Made by a program: the position numbers and the translations under genes. From Anagrus nilaparvatae (lineage: Eukaryota; Arthropoda; Insecta; Hymenoptera; Mymaridae), in the NCBI GenBank assembly GCA_022575985.1, contig JAKSXM010000007.1:32924501-32988500 (forward strand): DNA of 64,000 bases, in the 5' to 3' direction. Position 1 is the first letter of the stretch. Each line of letters opens with the position of its first letter. The notes under the pieces are model-generated. The model did not search any database. It was not told the DNA's origin and was given only the letters and a program-made list of their open reading frames with translations. Positions 33,567 through 44,474 of the stretch are shown here, piece by piece.

Positions 33567-35820
33567 TTTTTTTTTTTTTTTTTTTTTTTTTGCACTCGGG
33601 GCAGGGGGGTGAGAAGGCACTTACGCCCGAACAGAACCGGTATCTGAACAGTGTCGGACTCCAAGGGGCAAGGCACTCTGCAAAAGACAGATGCCTTGCC
33701 CAAAGCATACCGACAAAACTCACCCCCATTCTCACCCCCTTTCTATTATATAAGTCACACCCGGAACCGTTTATCACATTACATCGGGTTGACTTAGGCC
33801 ATGTATCCTCTTTAATGAAGATCCTTTCTTTCTTTTGTCCTCTCATCCTGAAGGTTCCTTATTTCTCCTTCTTGTTATTTCGCAATGTCGTCAAATAGAT
33901 ATATACATAGGTTTATAAATTAATAAATATATAAATAAATAAATAAATTAATATCCTTGTACGTCCTCCATTATCCCCCCATTGGTGCCGCGTGCAAGAA
34001 CCGTCTATTTTGACTGCTCCTACACGCGGCTCCTAGTTAGGGTGTCGTCAATAACTTTTTTGTACGCAAAATCTCCTCCACGTACCTTGCCACGACGCTC
34101 CATGATTCCTCATTCTGGAGCATTTTTCCGACTATGTTATCGGGTGTGACTTCTTCAACCTCTGCTTCCAGCGCTCTCCTTTTAGTTATCCAGCGGTCAC
34201 ACTCGAAAAACGTGTGACGCGCGTCATCTCGTTTGTCGGGACAGAATACACATTCAGGGCTCACGACCTTTCCCATCCTGAAGAGATAAGATTGGAAAAG
34301 CCCATGGCCACTGAGGAACTGTGTCAAGAAGTAGTTTACCTCTCCGTGCCCTCTCTGAGTCCAGGGCGCGACCTCTTTTATGAGGCGCCTGGTCCATGCA
34401 CTGTCCACGCGGTTCTTCCAGATTGTTTGCCACTCCAACATTGTAGCTCTCCTAACATCCGCTTTAATATATTCTAGGTCTCCCTCATTTTTCCTTTCGT
34501 ATGTAAGCTTGCGCTCTTGGGCAAGTAGCTGAATAGGAATAATTCCTGCGATGACAAGAACTGCCACTTCCGAGACAGTCCTGTATGCGCAAGAAACCCT
34601 CAGAGCACCCTGCCTCTGCACTCTTATCATACCTTTCGAATATATATCCTTATCCAGTGCCTCACTCCAAATCTCCGCTCCGTACAATAGAATGGAGTGA
34701 GTTACGGACATTAGCAGCTTTCTCCTGCTGGACTTTGGTCCACTCATGTTCAACATCAGGCTGCTCAGGGCTAACGTCGTGGTACCTGCCTTCTTGACCC
34801 TTTGAGAAATATGTTCGAAATAGGTCCGCTTCATATCCAAAACTATTCCCAGATATTTGGCGAACCTTTTCGTCTCTATAATGGTATCCTCGTCAACCCG
34901 TATTGGAATAACGGTATTGATTTGCTTCCCCGTGAACATCACGATCTCGGTCTTAGCGACTGCCAGACTTAATCCGTGCTCTTCCATCCATGCGTTTGTC
35001 TTTAACATGCAGACGCTCAAGCTATCCTGTGCTTGTTGCACGTTCCTTGCTATGATCACGAGGGCAATATCATCCGCATAGCCTATCATAAAGCAGCCAT
35101 CCGCTAGCTCCATCCTCAGGATACCATCATAAGAGATGTTCCATAGGTCAGGTCCCAATATGGAGCCCTGAGCTGCGCCAGCTGTCACTTTCCTACTTCT
35201 CTTCCCTTGAAGAGTCTCGTACAATAGTACTCTGTCACTTAGGTAACTCTTCATTACCCGCATCAAATAATTTGGTACTGCAAAATCATTTAGTCCTTGA
35301 AGGAACTTTGTCCACTTTGCAGAATTGAATGCGTTCTTGACGTCCAGGGTGACCAAAAGAGTAATTTTACGTGAGTAATGATTACCCGTTTGGGCCCTAG
35401 TTATCGCGTCAACGACCTCCTTCACAGCCCCGATCGTAGACCTCCCCCGTCTAAATCCGTATTGCCGAGGAGATAAATCCCCTGCTGCTTCTACTGCGTT
35501 TAAGATACGCGGTTGTAGCATTTTTTCGAAGCCCTTTCCAGCTGTATCCAGCAGTCCTAGTGGTCGCCAGTAGGACGAGAGTGTGGGATCTCCTTTTCCT
35601 TTACTGATAAGGACCAACAGTCCCTTTTTCCATCGCCTACTGAATACTCCAGCTCGTAGGCACGAGTTGTACATCATTAACATCAATGACGGACACTCGT
35701 GCGCAGCGATTCTTATAATTTCGGCTGGTATGCTGTCTGGGCCGGGGGCTTTCTTATTTCTGAGAGAGTCTATGGCAGCAAACAGCTCTTCTTGCGTGAA
35801 GTCCGGGATTTTGTTTACCC
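33567..35820 (-). mobile_element. R1-clade LINE, 5'-truncated, nested (copy 2)
   Basis: In minus orientation this runs from 35820 (5' truncation at a TAA microsatellite) to a poly(A) tail of 25 residues (T-run 33567-33591). The 3'UTR (33592-34036) includes a GC-rich stem-loop at about 33985-34035 that is preserved in copy 1 at 750-797. It landed in the AAT repeat of the CR1-like ORF1. Confidence 0.9.
34037..35820 (-). CDS. R1-like reverse transcriptase, open partial ORF
   Basis: The frame is open from the truncation point at 35820 (VNKIPDFTQEELFAAIDSL, KKAPGPDSIPAEI) through the RT domain to a TAG at 34037-34039, nearly 600 codons. Motifs: WKKGLLVLISKGKGD, YGFRRGRSTI, TLDVKNAFNSAKW, AAQGSILGPDLWNISYDG, catalytic YADD within FMIGYADDIALV, a YGAEIW C-terminal motif and a terminal zinc knuckle CVFCPDKRDDARHTFFEC. 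The endonuclease and ORF1 are lost by 5' truncation, so it cannot move by itself. The intact frame suggests a young copy. The first in-frame Met (35686) is not meaningful because the natural start is missing. Confidence 0.9.
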
Positions 35821-35872
35821 TAATAATAATAATATTAATAATAATAATAATGATAATAATAGTAATTATAAT
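35821..35872. repeat. (TAA)n microsatellite between two nested LINEs
   Basis: About 52 bp of TAA units with a few interruptions. It separates the head ends of the minus-strand and plus-strand R1-like elements. Similar TAA-rich DNA flanks them outside (33544-33566 and 37576-37612). Confidence 0.9.
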
Positions 35873-37268
35873 ATCCGGCGTGTCGTGGATACCGTAGAGG
35901 CTGAGAGGGAAAAGCGGCCTGCAATCCGCAAAGACGTCCTTCTTGTAACGCTGGACGTCAAAAACGCTTTCAATTCGGCCAGGTGAGATGACATGATCCG
36001 GTCTCTCGAGTACGATTTCCGGATACCCAGGTATCTGGGTAACGTAATAAAGGACTACCTACGGGACCGGAGACTGCTCTACGACACGCTCGATGGCAGG
36101 CGACAGAGGGTTCTGAGTGCGGGCATTGCCCAAGGTTCGGTTCTCGGACCGGACCTGTGGAATGCCTTTTACGATGGCCTGTTGCGCGTTTACCTCCCGG
36201 AAGGAGCTTCTCTGATCGGGTACGCGGACGACGTGGCTCTGACCATCACCGGCAGGGACACGCAGGTAACCCAGGAGAGGTTGAATCTAGTCATGAGACA
36301 GATCAATCTCTGGATGGGCGAGCACGGGCTCCAGCTCGCGATCCCAAAAACGGAGATCGTACTGCTGACCCGTCGAACAACAATTTCCACGGACATCGAT
36401 GTAAATGTCGATGATGGTGGAAACCCTCACACGATCCAAGCCAAGACATCGGTTAAGTACCTGGGAGTTCTGCTTGATAACAAGCTGAACTTCTGGGAAC
36501 AATTTCAGAGGTCAAGTGAGAAGGCCGCGTCAATCGCATCCTCCTTGTCAAGGCTCATGGCCAACATAGGAGGGCCCAAACCCGGGAAGCGAAGATTGTT
36601 GATGTCCGTTGTCAACTCTGTCCTGCTTTATGGATCTGAGATCTGGGCGGATATCACCAAATTTGCCAAGTACAGACATAAATTATCGTCTGTGCAGCGG
36701 CAAGCGGCCCTGAGGATCGCCTGCGCGTACCATACGGTATCGCTCGAGGCGATCCAGGTAGTAGCATCGGTCATACCCATCGACCTGCTAGCGTTGGAGC
36801 GGAAATACATTTACGATAGTGTAGAGGACTGCGAAGTGTCATCCACTCGCGCCCGCTCCAGCTCTATGGAAAAATGGCAGAAACGGTGGAAAAAGGACGA
36901 AGAGGGAAATGCCCGATGGACGCGCAGACTGATTTCAGATCTGCAGACATGGACTGGACGACAACATGGGGAGGTGGATTTTTACCTCACCCAATTTTTT
37001 AACTGGACACGGGTACTATCGTGAAATGTTAAAACATTGGCATAAGGTGGCAACAGAGGAGTGCTTGCACTGCCCAGGCGAGAAGGATACAGTGGAGCAC
37101 ACTTTCTTTGAATGTGTGCGCTACGTGGAAGGGCGCCCGCCCTTCCCGATTTGGAGGCCAGAGAAGGTGGTTCCGGAAATGCTACGGAGTTCTGAAAATT
37201 ATAACAAAGTAGCAGAGTACGTAAGGGTCACCTTGTTGAAGAAAAAGGAGGAGGGCTTTCTATCGTAG
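35873..37268 (+). pseudogene. R1-like reverse transcriptase with one nonsense codon and one frameshift
   Basis: The open reading VVDTVEAERE--LLVTLDVKNAFNSAR meets TGA at 35984-35986 where the neighbour family has Trp (NSAKW), a TGG to TGA change. It then continues in frame through IAQGSVLGPDLWNAFYDG, SLIGYADDVALTI (YADD catalytic) and SVVNSVLLYGSEIW. Around 36998, in a T-run after FYLTQF, the frame shifts to the one giving LTGHGYYREML and the zinc knuckle CLHCPGEKDTVEHTFFEC, ending at a TAG (37266-37268). It is a dead copy. Confidence 0.88.
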
Positions 37269-37450
37269 ATTGCTTTCCTGTCACTAGGCTGGGGGAAGGC
37301 AGCGGCCAGTTGCCTAGGCTGCGCGTCCCAAACTGAAGTTATACCTGAAAAGGGAGTTCTGGTTTGGGACAAACAAGCGCGGGGGGTTTAAAGTGTGTTT
37401 ATCCAGTAAGAATCTGGGGCGTAGCCGGCGACCGCGTTCGTCAGTGGTCT

Positions 37451-37477
37451 CCCAGTTGTGCACTTTGTGCAACTGGG
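37451..37477 (+). other. 3'UTR hairpin of the R1-like LINE
   Basis: CCCAGTTGTGC-ACTTT-GTGCAACTGGG forms an 11-pair stem with a 5-nt loop (two G-U pairs). The copy at 44605-44631 has CCCAGTTGTAC and GTACAACTGGG, where both G-U pairs became A-U pairs. Structure kept while sequence changes suggests the hairpin matters, perhaps for recognition by the element's RT. Confidence 0.65.
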
Positions 37478-37575
37478 CGGTCATGGAAATTTGCGGGTCT
37501 TTAAGGCCCGCAAACACTCCATGGCTGATGTAAGATTCACATATTTCCCATAAAAAAAAAAAAAAAAAAAAAAAA

Positions 37576-38356
37576 TAGTAATTATAATAGTAATAATAAT
37601 AATTATAATTTTAATCACATTGATATAGACAGCACTAAAATCATTTCATCTGCAAATGCTTTCAATCTTGATAAATCTGATAACAGATACAATAACTCAA
37701 TAGCTTCAACATCTCCTCTCCCTCCAAAAATCCACTATAACAATGAGCTTTGTACTGAAGATCAGGAGCTTTTCATAAGTGGATTCACTAAGTTAACCAG
37801 TGAAGATGATCTTCCAACTCTCGCCTTAGCCATTTTTCGCGGTCTTGGTCCCCTAATTCACAGGGATGACATCATAAACGTTCGCTTAGTCCACACTCGA
37901 GACGAAAATGCTTCTGCTGTATTAAAATTTTCCTCCTTAATAGTCAGGCTTACATCCTTAAATCTAGTTCAACACATAATGTCATTAAAGCGTAGTAGGA
38001 GCTATTTCAGCACGAATGACATTAATCACACTCTTTTAATTAATACCCGTTTCTCTAGTTTACCCCCTACAAAAATAATAATAAATAGTGTTCTATCATC
38101 AGTAGAATATAAGCATTTCTCTTCTCTAAAAGTTGTTGCTCGTAACCTTGGTTTTAAATACGTATGGCACAAGGATGGGAGATTCCTAGTAAAGAGTGGC
38201 GACCGCGCTCATTATGTTACCTCGGCTACTGAACTCAGAGCCATAAGAGCGTGCTACATGGACAAAGAAGACTCAGTAACTAAACTTACTCTACCAGCAA
38301 CTGAAATACTGGACAACATCGCACCAGATACAAACACAGGCACTAATAACGCCTGA
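37576..38356 (+). pseudogene. LINE ORF1, second part: RRM-like region
   Basis: This continues ORF1 after the nested LINEs: Asn-rich stretch, then ELFISGFTKLTSEDDL, LALAIFRGLGPLI, DDIINVRLVHT, and SAVLKFSS, the layout of an RRM-like RNA-binding fold, followed by a basic region SLKRSRSYF and a second half ending TNTGTNNA with TGA at 38354-38356. Frame is continuous. The apparent start at 37979 is only an internal Met. ORF2 follows immediately in the same frame. Confidence 0.75.
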
Positions 38357-41227
38357 CTAGCGGACTCACATAACGAAGCGTTTAAGATAGGATTCGTTAA
38401 TGCAGCGTCGCTTAAGCGTCATTTTAAGCAATTTAAACAGCTACTGGAAGATGATCCTTCATATCATGTGATGAGGGTAGCCGAATCGCGCTTTGGTGTC
38501 GCTGTGGACGACAAGATAACATCAATCAAAGGGTACAGCTCAATAAGGCAAGATCGCAATACTCAGGGTGGTGGAGTCGCTCTGTTTATTAAAAACAACT
38601 TAAGGGCCACAGTCTTAGCACGATCTAACACAATGAAAAATGGCAAGCCAGATTGCTTTGAATATCTTATGTACTGCATTTCAGGCAAAGAAACACCTCC
38701 TATTTTTGTTTGTCTAATATATCGCCCACCCTATATACCTTTTGATGCTGATCCTCAGTTCCTATCTAACCTGCGTGAATTATGCTCAAATTACAGTCAC
38801 AAGATTATTATGGGTGACTTAAACACTGACATGTTAACTGAGAGTAGTAATACCACTTTTATGAAGGACCTACTCAATGAATTATACTTGCAAGTAATTA
38901 ATCACGGCGCAACACGTCGTCCCCCTGGTTCTAGCGCTTGCAAGACCTGGTTAGACGTTATGTGCGCAGACAATAATGATAAAGTCATTAGTCACCATAA
39001 TAAAATCCCGCCTTTCCTAAGTGATCACAATCTCATAGAAGCAGAAATAAAAATATTTATGCCTAAAATTCCTAAGGAAAGTTTCTCTTACAGGAAACTC
39101 AATGACATAACTCCTGAAGCCATGAATGATATTCTTATTCAGCATGATTGGACGGAATTTGACGCAACTGACTTAGACTTGGACTCTGCTGTTACCAGAC
39201 TCAGCAGGAACCTACAGATTGCGATTGACAGTCTAGCACCTCTTAAAACTATCAATCCTTAAAAATCTAAACATCCTTGGATTGATAATAAATTAAATTT
39301 TATGATAACGAAGCGCAAATTCATCGAAAGTCGGTACCTTAATTCAAAAAACTCCTCTCTCTTAGATGAACTACTACAGCTCACCAACGAAATAGAGGCG
39401 CTCTCTGAAACTGCTCACAACACATTCATACGTGCAAGACTGGAAGAAGCAATAGATAATAATCACGATATATGGCGTGAGATGAAAAACTTGGGACTAC
39501 TGCCCATTCCGCGCAGTGACCTTCATGGTTTTTCCCCAGATAACCTTAACAGATTCTTCGCCTCTGTCTCAACTTCACCTACAGAGAATATTGACGAAAC
39601 CTGTGAGCTGATAAACTCAGCATCCAATGATGGCTTTTGTTTTGTCGAGGTCACTTTGAATGATGTCATCCTGGCAGTAGCCCATTTTTTATCCCAAGCT
39701 ATGGGTTCTGACGGTATACCTCATAAAATAATAGCAAAATCACTCCCCACCCTTGGCCCTTATTTAGTAAAACTTTTTAATGCATCCCTCTTAGGTGGAG
39801 CATTTCCTAGAGCTTGGAAAAAATCCTTACTAGTAGCTATTAAGAAGACTTCCATTCCTTCCTCAGCTTCTGATTTCCGTCCTGTTGCTCTTCTATGCTT
39901 CCTTTAAAAGGTGCTAGAGAAGCTGGCACATGATCAGATTAGTAGCTACATAAGACAGAACAAGATATTAGACCCGCTACAGACTGGCTTTAGACCTTAC
40001 AGCAGCACTGAAACAGCCTTACTTAAATTAACAGAGGACATACGGTTTGGCAAAAGCAAACGACTAATGACATTTTTGCTGCAGTTTGACTTTAGCAAGG
40101 CCTTTGATTCAATAGCACCATCTAAGTTAATAATTAAACTAAAATCCATGGGATTTTCAAAAAGCGCCTTGCTATGGATCAAATCTTACCTCCAAGACAG
40201 ACAATTACAAGTTACCACGAAAACATCTTCCTCTGACCCACGTGGAGTTAACCTTGGTGTCCCGCAGAGGTCTGTACTTGGTCCCCTCTTGTTCTGCCTT
40301 TATATAAATGACGTTAAAGATTACCTTGACGCAGACGTTTTTAACCTACTGTACGCAGACGACTTACAAATCTACGTCCAAGCTTCACCTGAGAGCGTGA
40401 GTGAGGCAATTGAGAAACTTTCAAAAGCGGCTCACAACATCAACATTTGGGCCCAAAAGGTATCTTTGAGACTGAACCCAGACAAGACGCAAGCAATATT
40501 TTTCGGTACCAACTACTTTGTAGACCAACTTGATAGACTGAACTTACCTGGAGTGATTGTAAGTGAAGGCGTGACTGTGCCTTTTGTAAAAGAGGTTAAG
40601 AGCCTAGGAGTAATCCTAGATAATAAACTATCATGGGAATCGCATGTTACATCTATAGGAAAAAAGGTTAACAGAGTCCTTTACACACTAAGGTTTATCA
40701 GACAATGTACAACTGAGGCTCTTCGAATCAAACTTGTGCAAGCCCTAATGGTCCCTCATCTAGACTATTGCTCGGTTGTATATTTAGATTGCTCAAAGAA
40801 CTTAAAAGACAGAATACAACGGATGAGCAATACATGTCTGAGATATGTATTTGGTATCAGTAGAGATACACATATTACTCCTTATAGGGAAACACTAGGG
40901 TGGTTAACATGTAACGCACGTAGGCTGTACTTTACATCTATTATTATGTATAAAATCCTCCGTTTACACCAGCCAGATTATTTAACTTCAAACTTTGTTA
41001 AATACAACCCCAAAGAAACAGCTAGAGGGGATTTAGCAACAAGGGAGTTAAGTATGCCTGATCTTGAAGAGTTGCATGGTGATCTCTCTTTTCAAGTGCA
41101 AGGTGCAAAGAGCTGGAACTCACTTCCTTCGGAAATAAGATTCCTCTCATCTATTAATTCTTTTAAAACAGGCCTTTTAAATTACCTAAGAGAATCGAAT
41201 CATACATATGATGACTCTGCCTTTTAA
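38357..41227 (+). pseudogene. LINE ORF2: apurinic-type endonuclease and reverse transcriptase, two nonsense codons
   Basis: The frame is continuous from about 38357 (FKIGFVNAASLKRHFKQF) to TAA at 41225-41227. Endonuclease: GGGVALFIK, CLIYRPPYIP, IIMGDLNTDML, FLSDHNLIEAEI (catalytic D and H). Linker and RT: DGIPHKI, SSASDFRPVALLCFL, LLQFDFSKAFDSI, GVPQRSVLGPLLF, NLLYADDLQIYV (YADD), then the CR1/L2-type C-terminus. TAA codons interrupt at 39260-39262 (between INP and KSKHPWI) and 39905-39907 (in LCFL-KVLEK, where Ser is the norm). Both would be undone by a single C to A reversal of TCA. It is otherwise intact, so recently active. Confidence 0.9.
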
Positions 41228-41622
41228 AATCCTAAACTACCGAATAAGTTGTTATATTTACCTATTTATCAAGATTGAATTGTATTAAAGTTACCAATAA
41301 ACAAATAATAAATGTTATTTACTCTATTACTGTGAATTGACTGTGATATTTTCTTATCGTATTTGCTTAACCAAAATATTAGATTATTAGCTACTTAGTA
41401 CTGCTGCCCATTAACTACTGTTGCTATTACGTTGCTTATTTTTTAAAATTAATTCTTTTTTTCTTTTTTTTTTTTATATATATACATACAGTTTATATTC
41501 ACAAATTATGTATGTTATGTTATATTAAAATTGTTACTAATCGCTATTACTATTCATGTAACTTATGTATCAAATTTTTGTGAAACAAAATAAAAGACTA
41601 TTTACATTTACATTTACATTTA

Positions 41623-41730
41623 CTTTTTATAAATTGGAGGTGTAAAATCCAATTGGCTCAGACAATATTCTTCAAGATCATCTAACACTATGTCTGCAAA
41701 TATTGACAATATAGGTGATCCCATAGGACA
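41623..41730 (-). pseudogene. Penelope-like element: RT motif before YVDD
   Basis: The minus strand reads CPMGSPILSIFADIVLDDLEEY then PPIYKK, the Penelope RT segment that directly precedes RYVDD. It joins to 32077 once the LINE is removed. Beyond 41730 the coding homology stops, so the Penelope element is 5'-truncated there. Confidence 0.88.
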
Positions 41731-41880
41731 TACTTATTATAATTTTATAAAAAATTCTTTATATATTTTAGCTTGAAAAGGATTTTAATCGATCGAAACG
41801 TCGTTAAAAATAAAATTTTTTAAACATCTTATACTCGTAAAAATCATTATTACCAACTTTACCAAATCTTAAGTTTAGTC
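41731..41880 (-). repeat. Penelope flanking repeat (pLTR-like)
   Basis: Inverted partner of 28861-29012. In plus orientation it carries CTTGAAAAGGATTTTAATCGA-TCGAAACGTCG, a hairpin resembling the degenerate hammerhead motifs of Penelope-like elements. Confidence 0.7.
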
Positions 41881-43169
41881 TTGTTATTTCATAATCACAA
41901 ATTCATTTGGATTTGAAGTTTTTGGGTCCAGAAAATAAGGGTTTTGAGATTAAAATTTATTTGATTTCGTTACTATATTCCTAATGGATTTACTTTTAAT
42001 ATATAATTAAACTTTCGGTCCATAAATGTTGTGATATGAAATTTTATCAGCAAAGAAACGGATCAACCTCAGTGAAATACTGGGTGCATCACAATTACTA
42101 CGGATTTTCACATTGCTAGTATATATTAAGACAATGTTAATGTCCACCTTGCATATGTATTTTTTACAACGCTATTCGAATATGTATCGTTTATAGACGG
42201 TCCGTAGTATATGAAATAAAGGTACTTTATCGCAAGAGGGCTTCTACTCTTACGATATAGAGTCTACTCGTACGTATAAAAGTATTATCGTAATAGTAGA
42301 GACCGAAGTAGAGACTGCGCATGATCAAAGTTCGATGAAGAACCGAATAAAATTTAGTTGTAACGTGGCCGTTGTATAGAACGCATGAGCGTGTTTTTGT
42401 TTAAAAAATAAAATATTGGAAAATAATGTTAAAGACGAAGATGAAAATTTATTAATAGACGAGAATAATAATATAGATGCCGAAATAAATAATCAGAAAT
42501 AAATGTAATTTTTTCTAACTTATTAAAAATGAATGTATATATGTGCAAATAAATAAAGTGTATAAAAAAAAAGTTTTGTTTTTTAGTAATATTTATTTTT
42601 TTGTCTAAAAAACGATGAATATTCGAATATTGTTGAAAAAAAAATATATCGCAACTCGTGACGATATATACTATTTTGTCACTAAAACCGATTTTGAAGG
42701 TTTCATCCATTTACCGATGTCCAATTTTGTGTATTAAACGCTATATCTTAAAAAATCGTGAAAAAATTTTCAAGGTTGGTAGATTCCTGAAAACAATTAC
42801 TGAATGGCCCTATTATTGGTACCTTAATTAGGTTTTCCGGGTCACTGATCACGATTTTTTAAAACTCAAAATAGCGTTCTTAAAATGATGGATTTCTAAA
42901 ATTCAAATTGGCATTAAAAGCTATTTTAAACATTTTAGCGTGTTTTTTTTAAGCCAACAAAACATTTTAAGGTTAGAATACAATAATATTGATTTTTAAA
43001 GTTATTAAATCAGGCTCGTAATCAGAGGACCCAAAAACTTACTCAGAAACTATAAAATGCTTCAAATATCACTCATTACTAATTGAAGTTAAAATACTGC
43101 CATTTTGACAAATGAACTAGGTATTAATATCTCAAAATCTCAAGTTATTAGCTTTTTTAAAAATTCAAT
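41881..43169. other. AT-rich region, no gene recognised
   Basis: Contains scattered relatives of the GGTCACTGATCACGA core (near 42845) seen in the foldback families. The frame 42429-42710 is low-complexity and not credible. Confidence 0.4.
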
Positions 43170-43330
43170 TACATTTAGTTACCGATTAAATGGATTTACC
43201 TTACCTAGAGTATCAAAATTGGAGATCATGGGATAATACTTGATGAAAATTGGTCTTTTAGACATCACTTAGATCATGTAATATCAACTTCATCTAGAAA
43301 GATTGGTCTTATAGCCCTTGAGCCCGTAAC
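43170..43330 (+). pseudogene. LINE RT fragment
   Basis: With one frameshift it reads SYRLNGFTLPRVSK, then DHGIILDENWSFRHHLDHVISTSSRKIGLIAL. This is the segment after the YADD motif (lxDeklsFxxH) of Jockey/R1-like RTs, parallel to the better preserved copy at 44340-45375. Confidence 0.6.
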
Positions 43331-43412
43331 ACAAAAAAATGTTATGATCGATTACCGCTTGTAAGGAAATGAATTAAGCTATTTTGTACCTATAGAACCT
43401 GAATTTAATAAT

Positions 43413-44325
43413 GCCGACCAAATTATTTGGTTACTAAGGGCTTTTCCAGCCTAATTAAATTATATTAAAAAACCGATTTTCCGGATAAATTTAATCTGGT
43501 CGGCATATGCCTAGATATACTTTAAATTTAAAAAAAATCCATCGGAAAACAAACGCCGACCACGTAGCATGGATAGAAAATGCAGAAAAATCAAATACTT
43601 TTGCTAATTTTCCGAAGGGAAGTCATTTATTTTTGGTCGGCTTTTTACTTAGTCATTCATTAACTATTTAAATTCAACATTTTTAATTACGCCGTCCTTT
43701 TTTGAAAGTTTTACTAATCCTTATGCACATGCACTTTTGTAAAATGCATTCATGAGAAATCAAGCTGTTTTTTTTTGGTCGGCAATTTTTTTTTCATAAT
43801 TAATAAAGTAATATTATATATTTAAAATGTAGGCCGAACAAATAAATTAGTTATAATTTTCTTAATCTCACAACAATTTTTTACAAAAATAGAAAAGTTT
43901 TAAAAAATTTTATTTTTTGCAAAAATTTTTTTTATTTGGTTGGCACTTTCTTTTCTTACTAATTATGATATAACTATATAGTAAAAAATATATGCCGTAA
44001 AAAAATTATGGATAAAATGATAAAAAATTGGATATTTTAACATTTTAAATTTATGTTGCAATTTCTATGGTAACGCGTAATTTAAAGTTGCCTTTTTAAT
44101 AATTTATTGAGTAAAAATGTTCAAATTTATAATTTCGTATTACTATTTAACCCTTACGAAATAAAAATTTTTACAAGCCGACCATTTTTTTTTTTTACTG
44201 ATGGAGTTGCAAGTACGCCATTTTGTGCATATTTGACATAATTTGCAAACCATTATTTTCTGTCCGGCATGTATTTAAAATATTTTGGTGCGTTGCAAAA
44301 AACGTTAAAATAAAGTTGCCGAACA
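43413..44325. repeat. decayed tandem array, ~140-bp units with paired GCCGACCA / TGGTCGGC
   Basis: GCCGACCA or close variants occur at 43413, 43555, 43691, 43833, 43993, 44177 and 44318. The reverse motif TGGTCGGC or variants occur at 43497, 43635, 43777, 43938 and 44272. Spacing is 136-142 bp where well preserved (160 and 184 in the middle), and the two orientations alternate. This indicates an old tandem repeat whose unit holds an inverted pair about 85 bp apart. The sequence between motifs is AT-rich and diverged. Confidence 0.72.
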
Positions 44326-44474
44326 AAATTATTGTCTACAAAAGGTATAAATAAAAATTATTATGAATATATAGAAAATGGCATGCCTATTAATCTTAGT
44401 AAATCTAATTTTATTTCCATTTCTAGGTCTAAATACCCCATCGGTACTAATTATACGGTTAATGGTTTGGATTT

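Larger units (their letters stand above)
35873..37575 (+). mobile_element. R1-like LINE, second family, 5'-truncated
   Basis: This runs from a 5' truncation at 35873 to a poly(A) tail at 37552-37575. The coding part ends at 37268 and a 3'UTR of about 280 bp follows. From 37321 on this 3'UTR is duplicated at 44475-44727. The codon and base composition is distinctly GC-richer than the surroundings. It shares about half of its residues with the minus-strand neighbour (TLDVKNAFNSA, AQGS-LGPDLWN--YDG), so it is a different family of the same clade. Confidence 0.9.
32078..41622 (+). mobile_element. nearly full-length CR1/L2-like LINE, split by two nested R1-like LINEs
   Basis: The element runs from GCGCGCG-rich DNA at 32078 to TTTACA repeats ending at 41622, flanked by CTTTT on both sides (32073-32077 and 41623-41627), and interrupts the Penelope RT gene. 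Without the nested insertion (33567-37575) it is about 5.5 kb: a 5'UTR of about 470 bp, ORF1 (PHD-type finger, Asn-rich linker, RRM-like region) and ORF2 (endonuclease and RT). Only three in-frame TAA codons disrupt it, with no frameshift. A PHD finger in ORF1, the FTSIIMYKILR...SFQVQGAKSWNSLP C-terminus and a short-repeat 3' end instead of poly(A) fit the CR1/L2/Kiri group; the exact clade is untested. A truncated relative is at 12600-13650. Confidence 0.9.

Noticed and set aside
43413..44325. CRISPR-like appearance of regularly spaced short motifs
   Set aside because: Motifs alternate in orientation, spacers are themselves diverged repeats, the DNA is eukaryotic and there are no cas genes.
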